64,000 bases of DNA from Corynebacterium yudongzhengii (GCF_003065405.1 NZ_CP026947.1:868001-932000); one strand, 5' to 3'; shown: positions 19,083 to 29,171, counted from the stretch's first letter. The notes: a model not told the origin generated them from the letters alone. Numbers and translations are program-made.

Positions 19083-19373
19083 GTGACCGGAGAGCACACG
19101 CGCATGACCGCCTTCGTCCACGGTCATGTTCAAGGGGTGGGCTTTCGCTGGTGGACCCGCTCCCGGGCTCTCGAGCTGGGGTTGAGAGGACACGCCACCA
19201 ACCTGCGCGACGGCCGTGTCCAGGTGGTGGCGGAGGGGGAGCGCGGGGACGTCGATAAGCTTCTGGAGCTGCTGCGGGAACAGCCGTCGACGACGCGGCG
19301 ACCGGGCAGCGTGGAGACAGTCGTCGAGCAGTACTCCGCGCCGCGCGGCGAAGAAGGCTTCATCGAGCGCTAA
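19083..19373 (+). CDS. acyP: Acylphosphatase
   Basis: Small cytoplasmic enzyme hydrolysing acyl phosphates. The 96-residue protein has the family motif HGHVQGVGFRWWTRSRA with the catalytic arginine, followed by ATNLRDGRVQVVAEG with the catalytic asparagine. The GTG at 19083 is supported by AAAGGAAG 6 nt upstream; an ATG 21 nt further on (MTAFVHGHVQ) is the main alternative. It precedes smc by 32 nt, the same order as Rv2922A-smc in M. tuberculosis. Confidence 0.92.
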   Translation: MTGEHTRMTAFVHGHVQGVGFRWWTRSRALELGLRGHATNLRDGRVQVVAEGERGDVDKLLELLREQPSTTRRPGSVETVVEQYSAPRGEEGFIER

Positions 19374-19405
19374 GCCGCGTTCGCTAGTTGCTAGTCTGAT
19401 TCATC

Positions 19406-22400
19406 GTGCACCTGAAATCGCTGACGCTTCGAGGCTTCAAGTCGTTCGCGTCCGCGACCACCATGAAGTTCGAACCCGGAATCTGTGCGGTCGTGGGGCC
19501 GAACGGTTCCGGCAAGTCCAACGTGGTCGACGCCCTGACCTGGGTGATGGGGGAGCAGGGCGCGAAGAACCTGCGCGGCGGCAAGATGCAGGACGTCATC
19601 TTTGCGGGCGCGGGCGATCGCAAGCCGCTGGGCCGCGCCGAGGTTACCCTCACCATCGACAACACCGACGGCAAGCTGCCGATCGAGTACTCCGAGGTCT
19701 CCATCACGCGGCGCATGTTCCGCGACGGCGCCAGCGAGTACGAGATCAACGGCGCCAAGGCGCGGCTCATGGACATCCAGGAGCTGCTCAGCGATTCGGG
19801 TATCGGGCGTGAGATGCACATCGTGGTCGGGCAGAACAAGCTCGGCGACATCCTCGCCTCCCGTCCCGAGGAGCGCCGCGCCTATATCGAGGAAGCGGCG
19901 GGTGTGCTCAAGCACCGGCGTCGCAAGGAGAAGGCCCAGCGCAAGCTGCAGGGCATGCAGGCGAACCTGGATCGGCTGCAGGATTTGACGGATGAGCTCG
20001 GCAAGCAGCTGAAGCCTTTGGCGCGGCAGGCGGAGACCGCCCAGCGGGCCGCGACCGTGCAGGCAGATCTGCGCGATGCGCGCCTGAAGCTCGCCGGGGA
20101 TCGGGTGGTCACGCTGCGTGCGGAGCTCGAGAAGAACACCGCCCGCGCTGAGGAACTGCACGCCCAGGTTGAGACCGCCAGCGAGCGTCTCGACGAGGCC
20201 ACCGCCCATCAACAGGTCGCCGAGCAGCGCCTCGAGGAGCTCACCCCGGCCGCGGAGGAGGCGCAGCAGCTGTGGTTTCGCTTATCGACGCTCGCCGAAC
20301 GCCTCTCCGCCACCACGCGCATCGCTCAGGAACGCGCGGACAACGCCGGTACTGTGACCGCCTACCGCGGCCCTGACCCGGACGACCTCGAGGCCCAGGC
20401 GCAGCGTGCCGACGAAGAGCACGCCGAACTCGTCGAGGAAGCCGAGATCGCCGCCGAGAAACTCGAGGACCTTCGCGAGCAGGTCGCCGAGAAGCAGGAG
20501 ATCTTCGACGCCGCCGACGCCGAGCACATGGCGCAGGTGCGGGCGATTGCGGATCGTCGTGAAGGGGTAGTGCGCCTGCTGGCCCAGGAGGAGTCGCTGA
20601 CCGGCCAGATCACGTCTGCCGAGCAGGAGATCGAGCGCGCCAGCGCCACCGCCGCCGAGACCCGCGAGCGCGTCCGCGCGGCCGATAAGGAGGTCGCCGA
20701 CGCCGCCCAGACGATCCGCGATCTCGCCGCCCAGCGTGAGCCGCTACACGAGGCCCACGTGCGCGCCAGCGCCGAAGCCCAAGCCGCGGACAAGCGTCTC
20801 GACCAGCTGCGCGACGAGCAGCGCCAGCGCGAACGCAGCGTCTATAGCCTGAGCGCGCGCATCGACACGCTCCAGGAATCCGCGCCGCGTCTGCAGGCCT
20901 CGGAGCTTCTCGACGACACCTTCGCCCCCGTCAGCGACCGCATCCGCCTCACCGACGTCTCGCTCGCCCGCGCGCTCTCGGCGGCCCTGGGTGCACACGC
21001 GGAGGCGCTGAGCGGGTCGACGACGAAGGGGGTCGTCGCGACGCTGGCCGAAGCCTCCCGCACCGTGGTGATCGACGACTCGCTCGTCGGGGAGAGCTGG
21101 CGCATGGACGCCGACCTGCCGGCCGGCACCCACTGGCTGCTGGATAGCGTGCATATCGACGACTCCCTCGCCGTCCCCATCAACCGCCTGCTCGCGGACG
21201 TGGTCGTGGCTCCGGATCTGGATACCGCCTTCGCCGTCATCGACCAAGACCCGCGCCTGCGGGCGGTGACGGCGGAAGGCGTCGTTGTCGGCGAAGGCTG
21301 GATCCAGGCCGGTACCGGTTCTACCTCGAGCGTGGAGACCTCCGCCCAGATCGAGCAGGCCACCGCGGAGCTCGAGGAGGCCAAAGCCCGACTCGACGAA
21401 CTCGCCGGCACCCTCGAAGGCGCGCGCACCGCCGCGGAGGAAGCCCGCGTGGCGGCGGCGTCGGCGACCGCGGCGCTGCGCGAACACGACGCCGTCGCCG
21501 AGTCCTGGCAGCGCGACCATAAGCGGCTGCAGAAACAGTACGAGGCCAACCGCAAGGAGCACGAACGCTCGTCGGCACGCGCCACCGACGCCGAAGCCAG
21601 CCTCGCGCAGCTGCGCGATTCCTTGGCGGAGACCCGCGACCGGCTCGCCCGCGTGCAGGCCGACGACGAACCCGAGGAAGCCTCCACCGAGCAGCGCGAC
21701 CGCGCCGCCGAAGCTCTCAACCAGATCAAGGCGATGGAGGTCGAAGCGCAGCTCGCCGCCCGCCAGGCGACCGAGCGTGCCGGGCAGAAGGCGGGGCGAG
21801 GGGATGCGTTGCGTCGCCAAGCGGAACACGAGCGCGAGGCCAAAGCCCGCCACGAGCGCGCGATGACCAAGCGGCGGTTGGCCGGGGAGCTGGCGGGGGC
21901 CGTCGCCAAGCACGCCCGGGATGTCGCCGCGCGTACCGACGACGCCCTCTCGCGTGCCACCGACCAGCGCGACGAGCTGACCCGCCAGCGGGGCGAGGTC
22001 AACCAGCAGGTCAGCCGGCTGCGCAGCGAGGTGCAGGCGGCGCGCCGGCAGGTAGACCAGCTCACCGAGAACGCGCACTCCGCCGAGATCGCGCGCTCGC
22101 AGGCGCAGGTGCGCGTCGATGAGGCGGAGGGCAAGATCGTCGAACAGCTCGGCGTGCCGATCAGCGACCTCCTGCGCGACTACACCCCCGGTGAGGACTT
22201 CGACCGCGCCGCCGAAAAAGCCCGCCAGAAGCAGGCGGAGAAGGACCTGCGCTCACTCGGTAAGGTCAACCCGCTGGCGCTCGAGGAGTACCGCGCGCAG
22301 GAGGAGCGCTACGACTTCCTGGCCACCCAGTTGGACGACGTCCTCCGCGCCCGCCGCGATCTCACCCAAGTCATCGAGGACGTGGACGCGCAGATCCTGC

Positions 22401-22879
22401 AGCTTTTTACCGACGCCTGGGCGGATGTCGAAAAGGAATTCCCCAAGGTCTTCGACACCCTGTTTCCGGGCGGCGAAGGCCGGCTCGTGCTCACCGAGCC
22501 CGAGGACATGCTCACCACCGGCATCGAGGTCGAAGCCCGCCCGCCGGGCAAGAAAGTCAAGCGCTTATCGCTGCTTTCCGGCGGCGAGAAATCCCTCACC
22601 GCGCTCGCTTTGCTGGTGGCCATCTTCCGGGCGCGGCCCAGCCCGTTCTACGTGATGGACGAGGTGGAAGCCGCGCTTGACGACGTCAACCTCCGCCGCC
22701 TGATCGCCCTCTTCGAAGAGCTCCGCAAGGACTCGCAGCTGATCGTCATCACCCACCAGAAACCGACGATGGACGTCGCCAACGTCCTCTACGGTGTGAC
22801 CATGCGCGGCGACGGGATCACCCGCGTGCTGTCCCAGCGCATGAACCCGGAGGGCCAAGCACCGGGCGCGGGGGTGTGA
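19406..22879 (+). CDS. smc: Chromosome segregation ATPase SMC
   Basis: Structural maintenance of chromosomes protein, which with ScpA and ScpB forms the condensin that organises the nucleoid. The 1157-residue product has Walker A GPNGSGKS (31-38), a first coiled coil (about 165-490), a hinge (about 500-650, containing RIRLTDVSLARALSAALG), a second coiled coil (about 655-970), the signature LLSGGEKSLTALALL, and Walker B FYVMDEVEAALDD near the C-terminus. The GTG at 19406 gives the family's usual MHLKSLTLRGFKSFA. It is followed 29 nt later by ftsY, as in related actinobacteria. Confidence 0.97.
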   Translation: MHLKSLTLRGFKSFASATTMKFEPGICAVVGPNGSGKSNVVDALTWVMGEQGAKNLRGGKMQDVIFAGAGDRKPLGRAEVTLTIDNTDGKLPIEYSEVSITRRMFRDGASEYEINGAKARLMDIQELLSDSGIGREMHIVVGQNKLGDILASRPEERRAYIEEAAGVLKHRRRKEKAQRKLQGMQANLDRLQDLTDELGKQLKPLARQAETAQRAATVQADLRDARLKLAGDRVVTLRAELEKNTARAEELHAQVETASERLDEATAHQQVAEQRLEELTPAAEEAQQLWFRLSTLAERLSATTRIAQERADNAGTVTAYRGPDPDDLEAQAQRADEEHAELVEEAEIAAEKLEDLREQVAEKQEIFDAADAEHMAQVRAIADRREGVVRLLAQEESLTGQITSAEQEIERASATAAETRERVRAADKEVADAAQTIRDLAAQREPLHEAHVRASAEAQAADKRLDQLRDEQRQRERSVYSLSARIDTLQESAPRLQASELLDDTFAPVSDRIRLTDVSLARALSAALGAHAEALSGSTTKGVVATLAEASRTVVIDDSLVGESWRMDADLPAGTHWLLDSVHIDDSLAVPINRLLADVVVAPDLDTAFAVIDQDPRLRAVTAEGVVVGEGWIQAGTGSTSSVETSAQIEQATAELEEAKARLDELAGTLEGARTAAEEARVAAASATAALREHDAVAESWQRDHKRLQKQYEANRKEHERSSARATDAEASLAQLRDSLAETRDRLARVQADDEPEEASTEQRDRAAEALNQIKAMEVEAQLAARQATERAGQKAGRGDALRRQAEHEREAKARHERAMTKRRLAGELAGAVAKHARDVAARTDDALSRATDQRDELTRQRGEVNQQVSRLRSEVQAARRQVDQLTENAHSAEIARSQAQVRVDEAEGKIVEQLGVPISDLLRDYTPGEDFDRAAEKARQKQAEKDLRSLGKVNPLALEEYRAQEERYDFLATQLDDVLRARRDLTQVIEDVDAQILQLFTDAWADVEKEFPKVFDTLFPGGEGRLVLTEPEDMLTTGIEVEARPPGKKVKRLSLLSGGEKSLTALALLVAIFRARPSPFYVMDEVEAALDDVNLRRLIALFEELRKDSQLIVITHQKPTMDVANVLYGVTMRGDGITRVLSQRMNPEGQAPGAGV

Positions 22880-22908
22880 AAACCTTCCGGAGGTGACACT
22901 ATAGGGGC

Positions 22909-24369
22909 ATGGATCAAACTCTGCTCTGGATAATTATTGCCGCCGCCGTGGTCGTGCTGATCATCATCGGCATCATCGTCGTCGGCGGCAAGCGTAAGAA
23001 GGACAAGGCGGTCAGCTTCGCAAAGCAGGAGGAACCGCGCGAGCTGACCCAGCAGGAAAAGTCCGGAAACTACCAGGCCGCCGGGGGATTCAACTTCGCC
23101 TCCGCCATCAAGAGTGAGGCCGACGAGCGGCGCCAGCCCCAGCCGGCACAGCGCGACGAGCCGGCGGCGACGAGTGAGGAGCCGGTCGTCGAGAAGCACA
23201 TCGCCGAAGGCCCCGTCAGCGAGGGCTCCGAGCTGACCACCGAGCACGCTGAGGCGGAGCCCGAGCCTGAGGCGGAGGTGGAACCGGAACCGGAGGTGAA
23301 GCCGGAGGCGGAGGTGGATCGCGCCGAGGCCGAGGAGGCCGCGACCGCCGCGCAGGCCACCGCCGAGGGGGTCGACGAGGCCGTCGAGCAGACCCCCGTG
23401 CCGGAAGGCGAGCCTGCTCCGCCGCCCGAGCCGCTCGACGACATCGCCCCGGCCACCGGCCGCATCGGGCGTTTGCGTGGGCAGCTGTCGCGTTCGCAGA
23501 ACGCGATCGGCCAGGGGCTGCTCGGCATCCTTACCGCTGGTGACCTCGACGAAGACGCCTGGGAGGAGATCGAGGACACCCTCATCATGGCTGATCTCGG
23601 CGCAGAGCTGACCGCCAAGGTCACCGAGAATCTGCGCACGAAGATCGCCGAGCGCGGCGTCAGCTCCGAAAAGGAAGCCCGCGAGATGCTGCGCGAAACC
23701 CTCATCGAGGCCGGCCGGCCGGAGCTCGACCGCTCGGTCAAGGCGATGCCGGTCGACGGGAAGCCGGCCGTCGTGCTCGTCGTCGGCGTTAACGGCACGG
23801 GCAAGACCACGACGACGGGCAAGCTCGCCCGCGTGCTCGTCGCGATGGGGCACAAGGTGCTGCTCGGCGCCGCCGATACCTTCCGCGCCGCGGCCGCCGA
23901 CCAGCTGGAGACCTGGGGTCGCCGCGTCGGGGCGACCACCATCCGCGGCGCCGAGGGCGCCGATCCCGCGTCGGTCGCCTACGACGCCGTCGCCCGCGGT
24001 GTGGAGGAGCAGGCCGAAGTGGTGCTCATCGACACCGCCGGCCGCCTGCACACCTCTCACGGGCTTATGGATCAGCTGGGCAAGGTGAAGCGCGTCGTCG
24101 AGAAGAAATCGCATGTCGACGAGGTGCTCCTCGTCATCGACGCCACCGTCGGGCAAAACGGCCTGATGCAGGCGCGGGTGTTCTCTGAGGTCGTCGACAT
24201 CACCGGCGTGGTGTTGACCAAGCTGGATGGCACCGCCAAGGGCGGCATCGTCTTCAAGGTCCAGGAGGAGCTCGGCGTTCCGGTCAAGCTCGTCGGCCTT
24301 GGTGAGGGTGCCGATCACCTCGCGCCATTCGAGGTGGAAGGATTCGTCGACGCGCTGCTGGGGAACTAA
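22909..24369 (+). CDS. ftsY: Signal recognition particle receptor FtsY
   Basis: GTPase that docks SRP-ribosome complexes at the membrane. The 486-residue protein starts with a single membrane span (about 5-28, LLWIIIAAAVVVLIIIG), then a basic stop, an acidic Glu/Pro/Ala-rich linker (about 60-175), and the conserved NG domain. The GTP-binding loops include VGVNGTGKTTTTGKLA (G1), DTFRAAAADQLETW, DTAGRLHT (G3) and TKLDGTAKGG (G4). The N-terminal anchor is typical of actinobacterial FtsY. A GGAGGTGA site ends about 13 nt before the ATG. A short dyad follows at 24371-24391. Confidence 0.97.
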   Translation: MDQTLLWIIIAAAVVVLIIIGIIVVGGKRKKDKAVSFAKQEEPRELTQQEKSGNYQAAGGFNFASAIKSEADERRQPQPAQRDEPAATSEEPVVEKHIAEGPVSEGSELTTEHAEAEPEPEAEVEPEPEVKPEAEVDRAEAEEAATAAQATAEGVDEAVEQTPVPEGEPAPPPEPLDDIAPATGRIGRLRGQLSRSQNAIGQGLLGILTAGDLDEDAWEEIEDTLIMADLGAELTAKVTENLRTKIAERGVSSEKEAREMLRETLIEAGRPELDRSVKAMPVDGKPAVVLVVGVNGTGKTTTTGKLARVLVAMGHKVLLGAADTFRAAAADQLETWGRRVGATTIRGAEGADPASVAYDAVARGVEEQAEVVLIDTAGRLHTSHGLMDQLGKVKRVVEKKSHVDEVLLVIDATVGQNGLMQARVFSEVVDITGVVLTKLDGTAKGGIVFKVQEELGVPVKLVGLGEGADHLAPFEVEGFVDALLGN

Positions 24370-24501
24370 ACTCAGGGGAGCATCGCCTGAGAAAACTATC
24401 CAACGTTCACTAGTTGAACCTAAGACAATGCGGTCGGAATACATTATGGTCTAGAGCGCACAAGACGATGCGTCTGATCACAGCAGCGAGGCGGTGTTGA
24501 C

Positions 24502-25164
24502 ATGGTAGGGTCGAATGACTCCCAGTGGTCGAACGAGCAGCCCAGTGCCGGAGACGCGCACGGCAGCTATGACTGGGCAGGCTCGACGCAGTCAGCGCCG
24601 CCAAGAAAACAGACCTCGGGATGGACAGTCGTACTCGTCGTCACCGCCGTCGTGCTGGCGGTAGCCGCCGTTGGTGTGTGGGCATGGAGTTCCCTTCGCG
24701 AAAACGGTGGCGATCCCGACCCTGTAGCAGCGGGGGTCACACCATCCGAAACCGAAACCTCCGCGCCACCCGCCGAGGAAGAAACCACCGCAGAGCAGGT
24801 CGAGAGCGAAGAAGTAGAAACGACTGAGGACGTATCTGAAACTGTCGAAGAAGAGACAGCGGAGTCACTAGGAAGCTGCGCTTTGGATGCGTTTCCTCAA
24901 GACGGAAGCCACGAATTGAGCCTTTATTGCGACGGCCAGTGGCACTTCGTCGCGCAACCATATTCAAGTCACTTCGCTTTGCTTCGGTGGAACGGCACTA
25001 GCTGGGAATCGTATGGCCCCCATGGAAGGAACGGCGTGAGTAAAGCGTTCACGTGCTACTCTGGAGAAATCTTGGAAGCTGATGGGGCGTCCGCAGGACT
25101 TTTCGACGCGCTGCAGGAATACTACAGCGTGTGCGAGCTCAACGGTTCTTATGTCCTCGACTAG
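24502..25164 (+). CDS. Membrane-anchored extracytoplasmic protein, unknown function
   Basis: A 220-residue protein with a Ser/Gln-rich cytoplasmic N-terminus, one membrane span at about 43-66 (WTVVLVVTAVVLAVAAVGVWAW), an acidic Thr/Glu-rich linker (about 75-125) and a compact C-terminal domain with four cysteines (GSCALDAF, SLYCDGQWHF, FTCYSG, SVCELNG) likely paired in disulfides. Actinobacteria have many proteins of this layout; the globular part is not one I recognise. Translation probably starts at the ATG at 24502 with a weak GAGGCGG upstream. It lies between ftsY and the Mrp operon and may be a lineage-specific insertion. Confidence 0.7.
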   Translation: MVGSNDSQWSNEQPSAGDAHGSYDWAGSTQSAPPRKQTSGWTVVLVVTAVVLAVAAVGVWAWSSLRENGGDPDPVAAGVTPSETETSAPPAEEETTAEQVESEEVETTEDVSETVEEETAESLGSCALDAFPQDGSHELSLYCDGQWHFVAQPYSSHFALLRWNGTSWESYGPHGRNGVSKAFTCYSGEILEADGASAGLFDALQEYYSVCELNGSYVLD

Positions 25165-25258
25165 GAGCGAGGAGTCATTCAGACAGCTGATTGGCCGTAG
25201 CTTAGTCGCTTTGCTGAGGTCGCAGGAGTCGAAGATCACGGGAGGGCAGTCCTTGAGT

Positions 25259-25400
25259 GCGGCGGCACCAGTGCTCGCCGCACGGCGCACCCGGTAGCGG
25301 GGACGCCCGCAAGCGCCAGCCAAGTCAACCGACAAAGGTTTTTACGCACGTGCGTAAAAACCCGCTTCTCACGATGCGGCGGCATAAGTGTCAGATGCGG
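25259..25400. repeat. Palindrome-bearing repeat, unit A
   Basis: Starts GCGGCGGCACCAGTG and includes CGCCGCACGGCGCA, then a perfect 18-bp palindrome TTTACGCACGTGCGTAAA at 25341-25358, then a second GCGGCGGCA at 25375. The same order and near-identical spacing occur in unit B, 276 bp downstream. Confidence 0.7.
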
Positions 25401-25534
25401 TTTGTTGGTAGAGCTTCTCCGGCATGACGGTAGCGACTTTTTCGGGTAGTTGGTAAAAGCCATCCGGCTTTGGCCGTCACGTCCCAGCCTCGGCGGCGCA
25501 GCAGACTCCTCGGCTCTCAGCACCCCCCCCAAAC

Positions 25535-25676
25535 GCGGCGGCATCAGTGTTCGCCGCACGGCGCAGGTGACAGTGCGTCCCGCGTGCCTATGAGTTCCCG
25601 GGATCCATTGATTTCCGATTACGCACGTGCGTAACAACCTGCTCCGTACTATGCGGCGGCGTAGCCACGGAGATGG
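25535..25676. repeat. Palindrome-bearing repeat, unit B
   Basis: Starts GCGGCGGCATCAGTG and includes CGCCGCACGGCGCA, then the 16-bp palindrome TTACGCACGTGCGTAA at 25619-25634, then GCGGCGGCG at about 25652. The sequence between these blocks differs from unit A, so only the blocks are conserved. Confidence 0.7.
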
Positions 25677-26168
25677 TGTTTCGTTTCTTCATCTAGGCCG
25701 GTAGCCTAGGGTGGCGGTCCAGCAATTCCTTCTTCATCCAAGCGTGCAGGACCCCAGAGTAAAGAGTGAATTTCGCAACCTACGCTACTCTTCGCCCACG
25801 CGGGCTGCCCGCTGCTCGTAGTGCGGGTGTGATAATTCTCATTCTTTCCCGCGTCCACGAGCGCTTTGCTGGAGGGATGCCGTACGCCCGCGGTGAGGAG
25901 AGGGGCTTACATTAGCTTTCAAGAGGTTACTGTGTAATCTTTGAGGGGATCCTGCCGTTCGCAATCGGCGTGCCTGCGAGATCCTGCGAATCATCGCCGC
26001 GCTGTGACGATCAGGTGAGACATTCATTTCCGGGTTGGATGCTTCCGGAGTTCTGCGCCCGTGTCGCGGGGTGCGCTCTACTCCGCGATGCCGGCGAGCG
26101 CTTCGTAGGTATCTAGTCCCGATGAGTCAAACTGCCCCATCGAGACCTTCCAGGAGAGCGTCGAACAA

Positions 26169-29168
26169 ATGCTAGCCCTGATAGTGGCGATCCTCGCCCT
26201 CACAGTGGCCGCGGCGCCCCTGCTGGATCGACTATTGGGACGAAACGCTGGATGGGTGCTCGCCATTCCGCTGATCGTCAGCGCCGTGATCGCGGCGCGT
26301 ACCTATCAGTCGACCACCGGGGGAAGCGGACCGTACACAGAGACCCACCAGTGGATGCCCACCCTCGGGGTGGACTTGGCGTTCCGCTTCGACGGTCTGT
26401 CCTTGGTCTTCCTCATGCTGGTGCTCATCATTGGCGCTGGTGTGGTAATGTATTCGACTCGGTACCTTTCGCCGGGTCACAACGTGGGTTTCTGGTTCTT
26501 CATCACCGGCTTCGCCGCCGCGATGACGCTTCTGGTACTGACAGATGACCTCATCGTTTTCTATGTCGCCTGGGAACTGACCACCCTGTGCTCGTTCTTC
26601 CTCATCGCCATGACCGGCGGCTTCGGCGGACGTGCCCCAGCGGTGCGCACCCTTTTGGTCACCGTGTTCGGTGGCTTGCTGCTGCTCACCGCCACGGTCA
26701 TCATGATCGTGACCACCGGCACCACTCGGCTCTCCGAGGTGCTGACCTCTGAGTCGTGGGACGAGCAGCCCGCCATGCTGGTAACCGTGGCGATCCTCGT
26801 GGCCATCGCCGCGTTCACGAAGTCCGCGCAGTTCCCCTTCCAGGCCTGGCTGCCGGACTCCATGGCGGCGATCTCGCCGGTGTCTGCCTATCTGCATGCC
26901 GCCGCCATGGTTAAGGCCGGCATCTACCTGATGCTGCGCTACTCGCCGCTGTTCAGCGATCTGTTCTGGTGGCAGATTCTGCTCATTGTCTCCGGTGCGG
27001 TCACGGCCGTGTTCGGCGCCATGACCGCGGTCAAGCGCGACGACCTCAAGGAGGTCCTCGCGTACTCGACCATGAGCCAGCTCGGCCTTCTCACATTCAC
27101 CATCGGCCTGGCTTTCGAAGGCGCACTGACCGCAGCGATCGTCCACACCATCGCGCACGCCACCTTCAAGGCGGCTCTGTTTATGTTGATCGGCATCGTC
27201 GACCACGAGGCCGGTACGAGGCGCTTCAGCAAGCTGCGGCAGATGCGCATGAAACTGCCGGTCACCAAAACACTCACCGTCATCACGGCGGCGTCCATGG
27301 CCGGTATCCCACCCTTGGCTGGTTTCGTGTCCAAGGAGAAGCTCATCGAGGCCACCCTCGATCTGCCGGTCCCGGACGCCGACTACACCGTTATTTTCGC
27401 CGGCGTGGTCGTCATCACCTCGATCATGACCTTCGTCTACTCCGCCCGCATCATCATGGGTGTGTTCGGCATGCGTCGGAAAGAGATCGACGCGGCCAGC
27501 ACCGAACCGAAGGAGGTCCACGAGGGCCCCTTCCTGTTCTGGATGGTTCCGTTGCTGCTGGCGGGCGTCACCATTGTGGTGGGCCTGGTGCCGCAGATTC
27601 TCGAGCACCCGGTGGCCGACGCCGTGCTCGCCGCCAACGGCGCGGAATACGAGCCGGGACTCGCCCTGTGGCACGGTTTCAACCTGGCGCTCGGCTTGTC
27701 GGCGCTCATCATCGTCGTTGGCGCCCTGTTTGTCCGCCGCCTCGACATCGTCCGCGGTCTGCTGTCGCGCTCGATGTCGCCGATCTCCGGCTTGGGCGCG
27801 GTGGAGAGCATCCGCGCCGGCATTATCGAAGCCGGCGGCTACATCACCCGCCTGTCGGGTACCACCTCGATGCGCCGCCACCTCGCGGCCCCGATGGTGC
27901 TGCTCGTCCTCATCGCTTTCGTCGGCATGCTCATGATCACCGACCTGCCGGAGATCGTCGGCGACCCCTCGCGTACCTCCGACTGGGTGATGACCGGCCT
28001 GATCGCCGTCGGCGTCGCCGCCGCCATCCGCGCGAACTCGCGGTTGACGGTCATCATCGTCGTCTCGATCGTGGGCTTCTCGATGACCCTGTGGTTCTAC
28101 GCCCTCGGCGCCGCCGACGTAGCGACCACCCAGCTGACCGTTGAGGTGCTCACCGTCGTCGTGATGGTGCTCGTGCTGCATCGCCTGCCCTCGGCGTTCA
28201 AGTCCGAGGGGCGTTCCAACGAGTCGCTGTCCATGGCGCTCGCCGCCGGCATGGCGCTGGCGACCTTCATCGCCATCGTCGCCCTGACCGGCCGCCGCGA
28301 GAAGTCGGACGCCGCCGAGTACTACCTGCGCAGCGCGGAGAACGAGACCGGTGGCTCCAACATCGTCAACACCATCCTGGTGGACTTCCGTGCACTCGAT
28401 ACCTTCGGCGAGCTGACCGTGCTCGGGGTGGCGGGGCTTGTGATTGCGGTGCTCGTCGCCTCGCGCCCGCTCTCGCGCCCGCACGACGCCGATTTGGACA
28501 TCGAATCCCCGATCGCCCCGCCGCGCGAGAACGCGGTCTTCCTCAAGACCTCGCTGTATCTCATCGGCCCGATCATCGTCGGTATGTCGGCGCTGCTGTT
28601 CCTCCGCGGCCACTACGAGACCGGCGGTGGCTTCGTCGCCGCCCTGGTTGCCGGCGCGGGGTTGATGCTCATGTACCTCGCGGCGCCGTCTGACGACGAG
28701 GGCCGCCTCGGCGTCTCCTACAGTGCGCTGATCTGCGCCGCCGTGACCGTCGGTGCGGTCACGGGCATGTTCGGCTTCTTAGAAGGCTCCTTCCTGGCGC
28801 CTTTCGATATCAACTTGGGCGTCACCGAGATCACCTCCACGCTGATCTTCGACCTGGGCGTCTACCTCGGCGTCATCGGCCTGGTCGTGGCCTCGGTCAA
28901 CCTGCTCGGCACAGCCGACTCGCGCGGCTTCAGCCCGGATAGCCACCTTGGCCACCCGCACCGCCCGACGCTCGGTAAGACGCGCGAGCACCTGCACCGT
29001 TCGCGTCGTCGCCAACGGGAAAACTTCGACGGCGACGCCGGCGCCGACACCGGCGAGGCGGGCCCGGTGCTCGACGAGGACGGCGACTACGTCTTCGACA
29101 CCGTGCCGGAAGACCCCGAGGAGTCCTCCGATGCCACCGAAGCCACCGATACGGCAGAAAGGAACTGA
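26169..29168 (+). CDS. mrpA: Na+/H+ antiporter Mrp subunit A fused to subunit B
   Basis: Largest subunit of the multi-subunit Mrp cation/proton antiporter in the membrane. Residues about 1-780 are a NuoL-like antiporter with KSAQFPFQAWLPDSMAAISPVSAYLHAAAM and the lysine-bearing HIAHATFKAALFML-type helices. From about residue 835 the protein becomes a recognisable MrpB domain (SLYLIGPIIVGMSALLFLRG, ETGGGFVAALVAGAG), and it ends in a charged cytoplasmic tail. At 999 residues it is an A-B fusion, which explains why no separate mrpB lies in the operon. CCAGGAGAG precedes the ATG by about 10 nt. The set serves Na+ or alkali resistance and pH homeostasis. Confidence 0.95.
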   Translation: MLALIVAILALTVAAAPLLDRLLGRNAGWVLAIPLIVSAVIAARTYQSTTGGSGPYTETHQWMPTLGVDLAFRFDGLSLVFLMLVLIIGAGVVMYSTRYLSPGHNVGFWFFITGFAAAMTLLVLTDDLIVFYVAWELTTLCSFFLIAMTGGFGGRAPAVRTLLVTVFGGLLLLTATVIMIVTTGTTRLSEVLTSESWDEQPAMLVTVAILVAIAAFTKSAQFPFQAWLPDSMAAISPVSAYLHAAAMVKAGIYLMLRYSPLFSDLFWWQILLIVSGAVTAVFGAMTAVKRDDLKEVLAYSTMSQLGLLTFTIGLAFEGALTAAIVHTIAHATFKAALFMLIGIVDHEAGTRRFSKLRQMRMKLPVTKTLTVITAASMAGIPPLAGFVSKEKLIEATLDLPVPDADYTVIFAGVVVITSIMTFVYSARIIMGVFGMRRKEIDAASTEPKEVHEGPFLFWMVPLLLAGVTIVVGLVPQILEHPVADAVLAANGAEYEPGLALWHGFNLALGLSALIIVVGALFVRRLDIVRGLLSRSMSPISGLGAVESIRAGIIEAGGYITRLSGTTSMRRHLAAPMVLLVLIAFVGMLMITDLPEIVGDPSRTSDWVMTGLIAVGVAAAIRANSRLTVIIVVSIVGFSMTLWFYALGAADVATTQLTVEVLTVVVMVLVLHRLPSAFKSEGRSNESLSMALAAGMALATFIAIVALTGRREKSDAAEYYLRSAENETGGSNIVNTILVDFRALDTFGELTVLGVAGLVIAVLVASRPLSRPHDADLDIESPIAPPRENAVFLKTSLYLIGPIIVGMSALLFLRGHYETGGGFVAALVAGAGLMLMYLAAPSDDEGRLGVSYSALICAAVTVGAVTGMFGFLEGSFLAPFDINLGVTEITSTLIFDLGVYLGVIGLVVASVNLLGTADSRGFSPDSHLGHPHRPTLGKTREHLHRSRRRQRENFDGDAGADTGEAGPVLDEDGDYVFDTVPEDPEESSDATEATDTAERN

Positions 29169-29171
29169 CCT

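Larger units (their letters stand above)
25165..26168. other. Repeat-rich 1 kb gap before the Mrp operon
   Basis: No supported gene. The first half holds two related units (25259-25400 and 25535-25676), each with a GCGGCGGCA-CAGTG start and a TTACGCACGTGCGTAA palindrome. The second half (25680-26168) has a small dyad CTAGGC-CGGTA-GCCTAG at 25693-25709 and presumably the mrp promoter and leader. I identified no known riboswitch. Confidence 0.6.

Noticed and set aside
25680..26168. Riboswitch or cation-sensing RNA upstream of the Mrp operon
   Set aside because: I looked for known conserved cores and found none I could support; only small dyads are visible.
26232..28613. Very long antisense frame opposite mrpA (about 790 codons)
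   Set aside because: High-GC genes often leave long open antisense frames. The predicted product is rich in His, Arg, Gly, Asp and Glu with no domain, while the plus strand encodes a clear MrpA.
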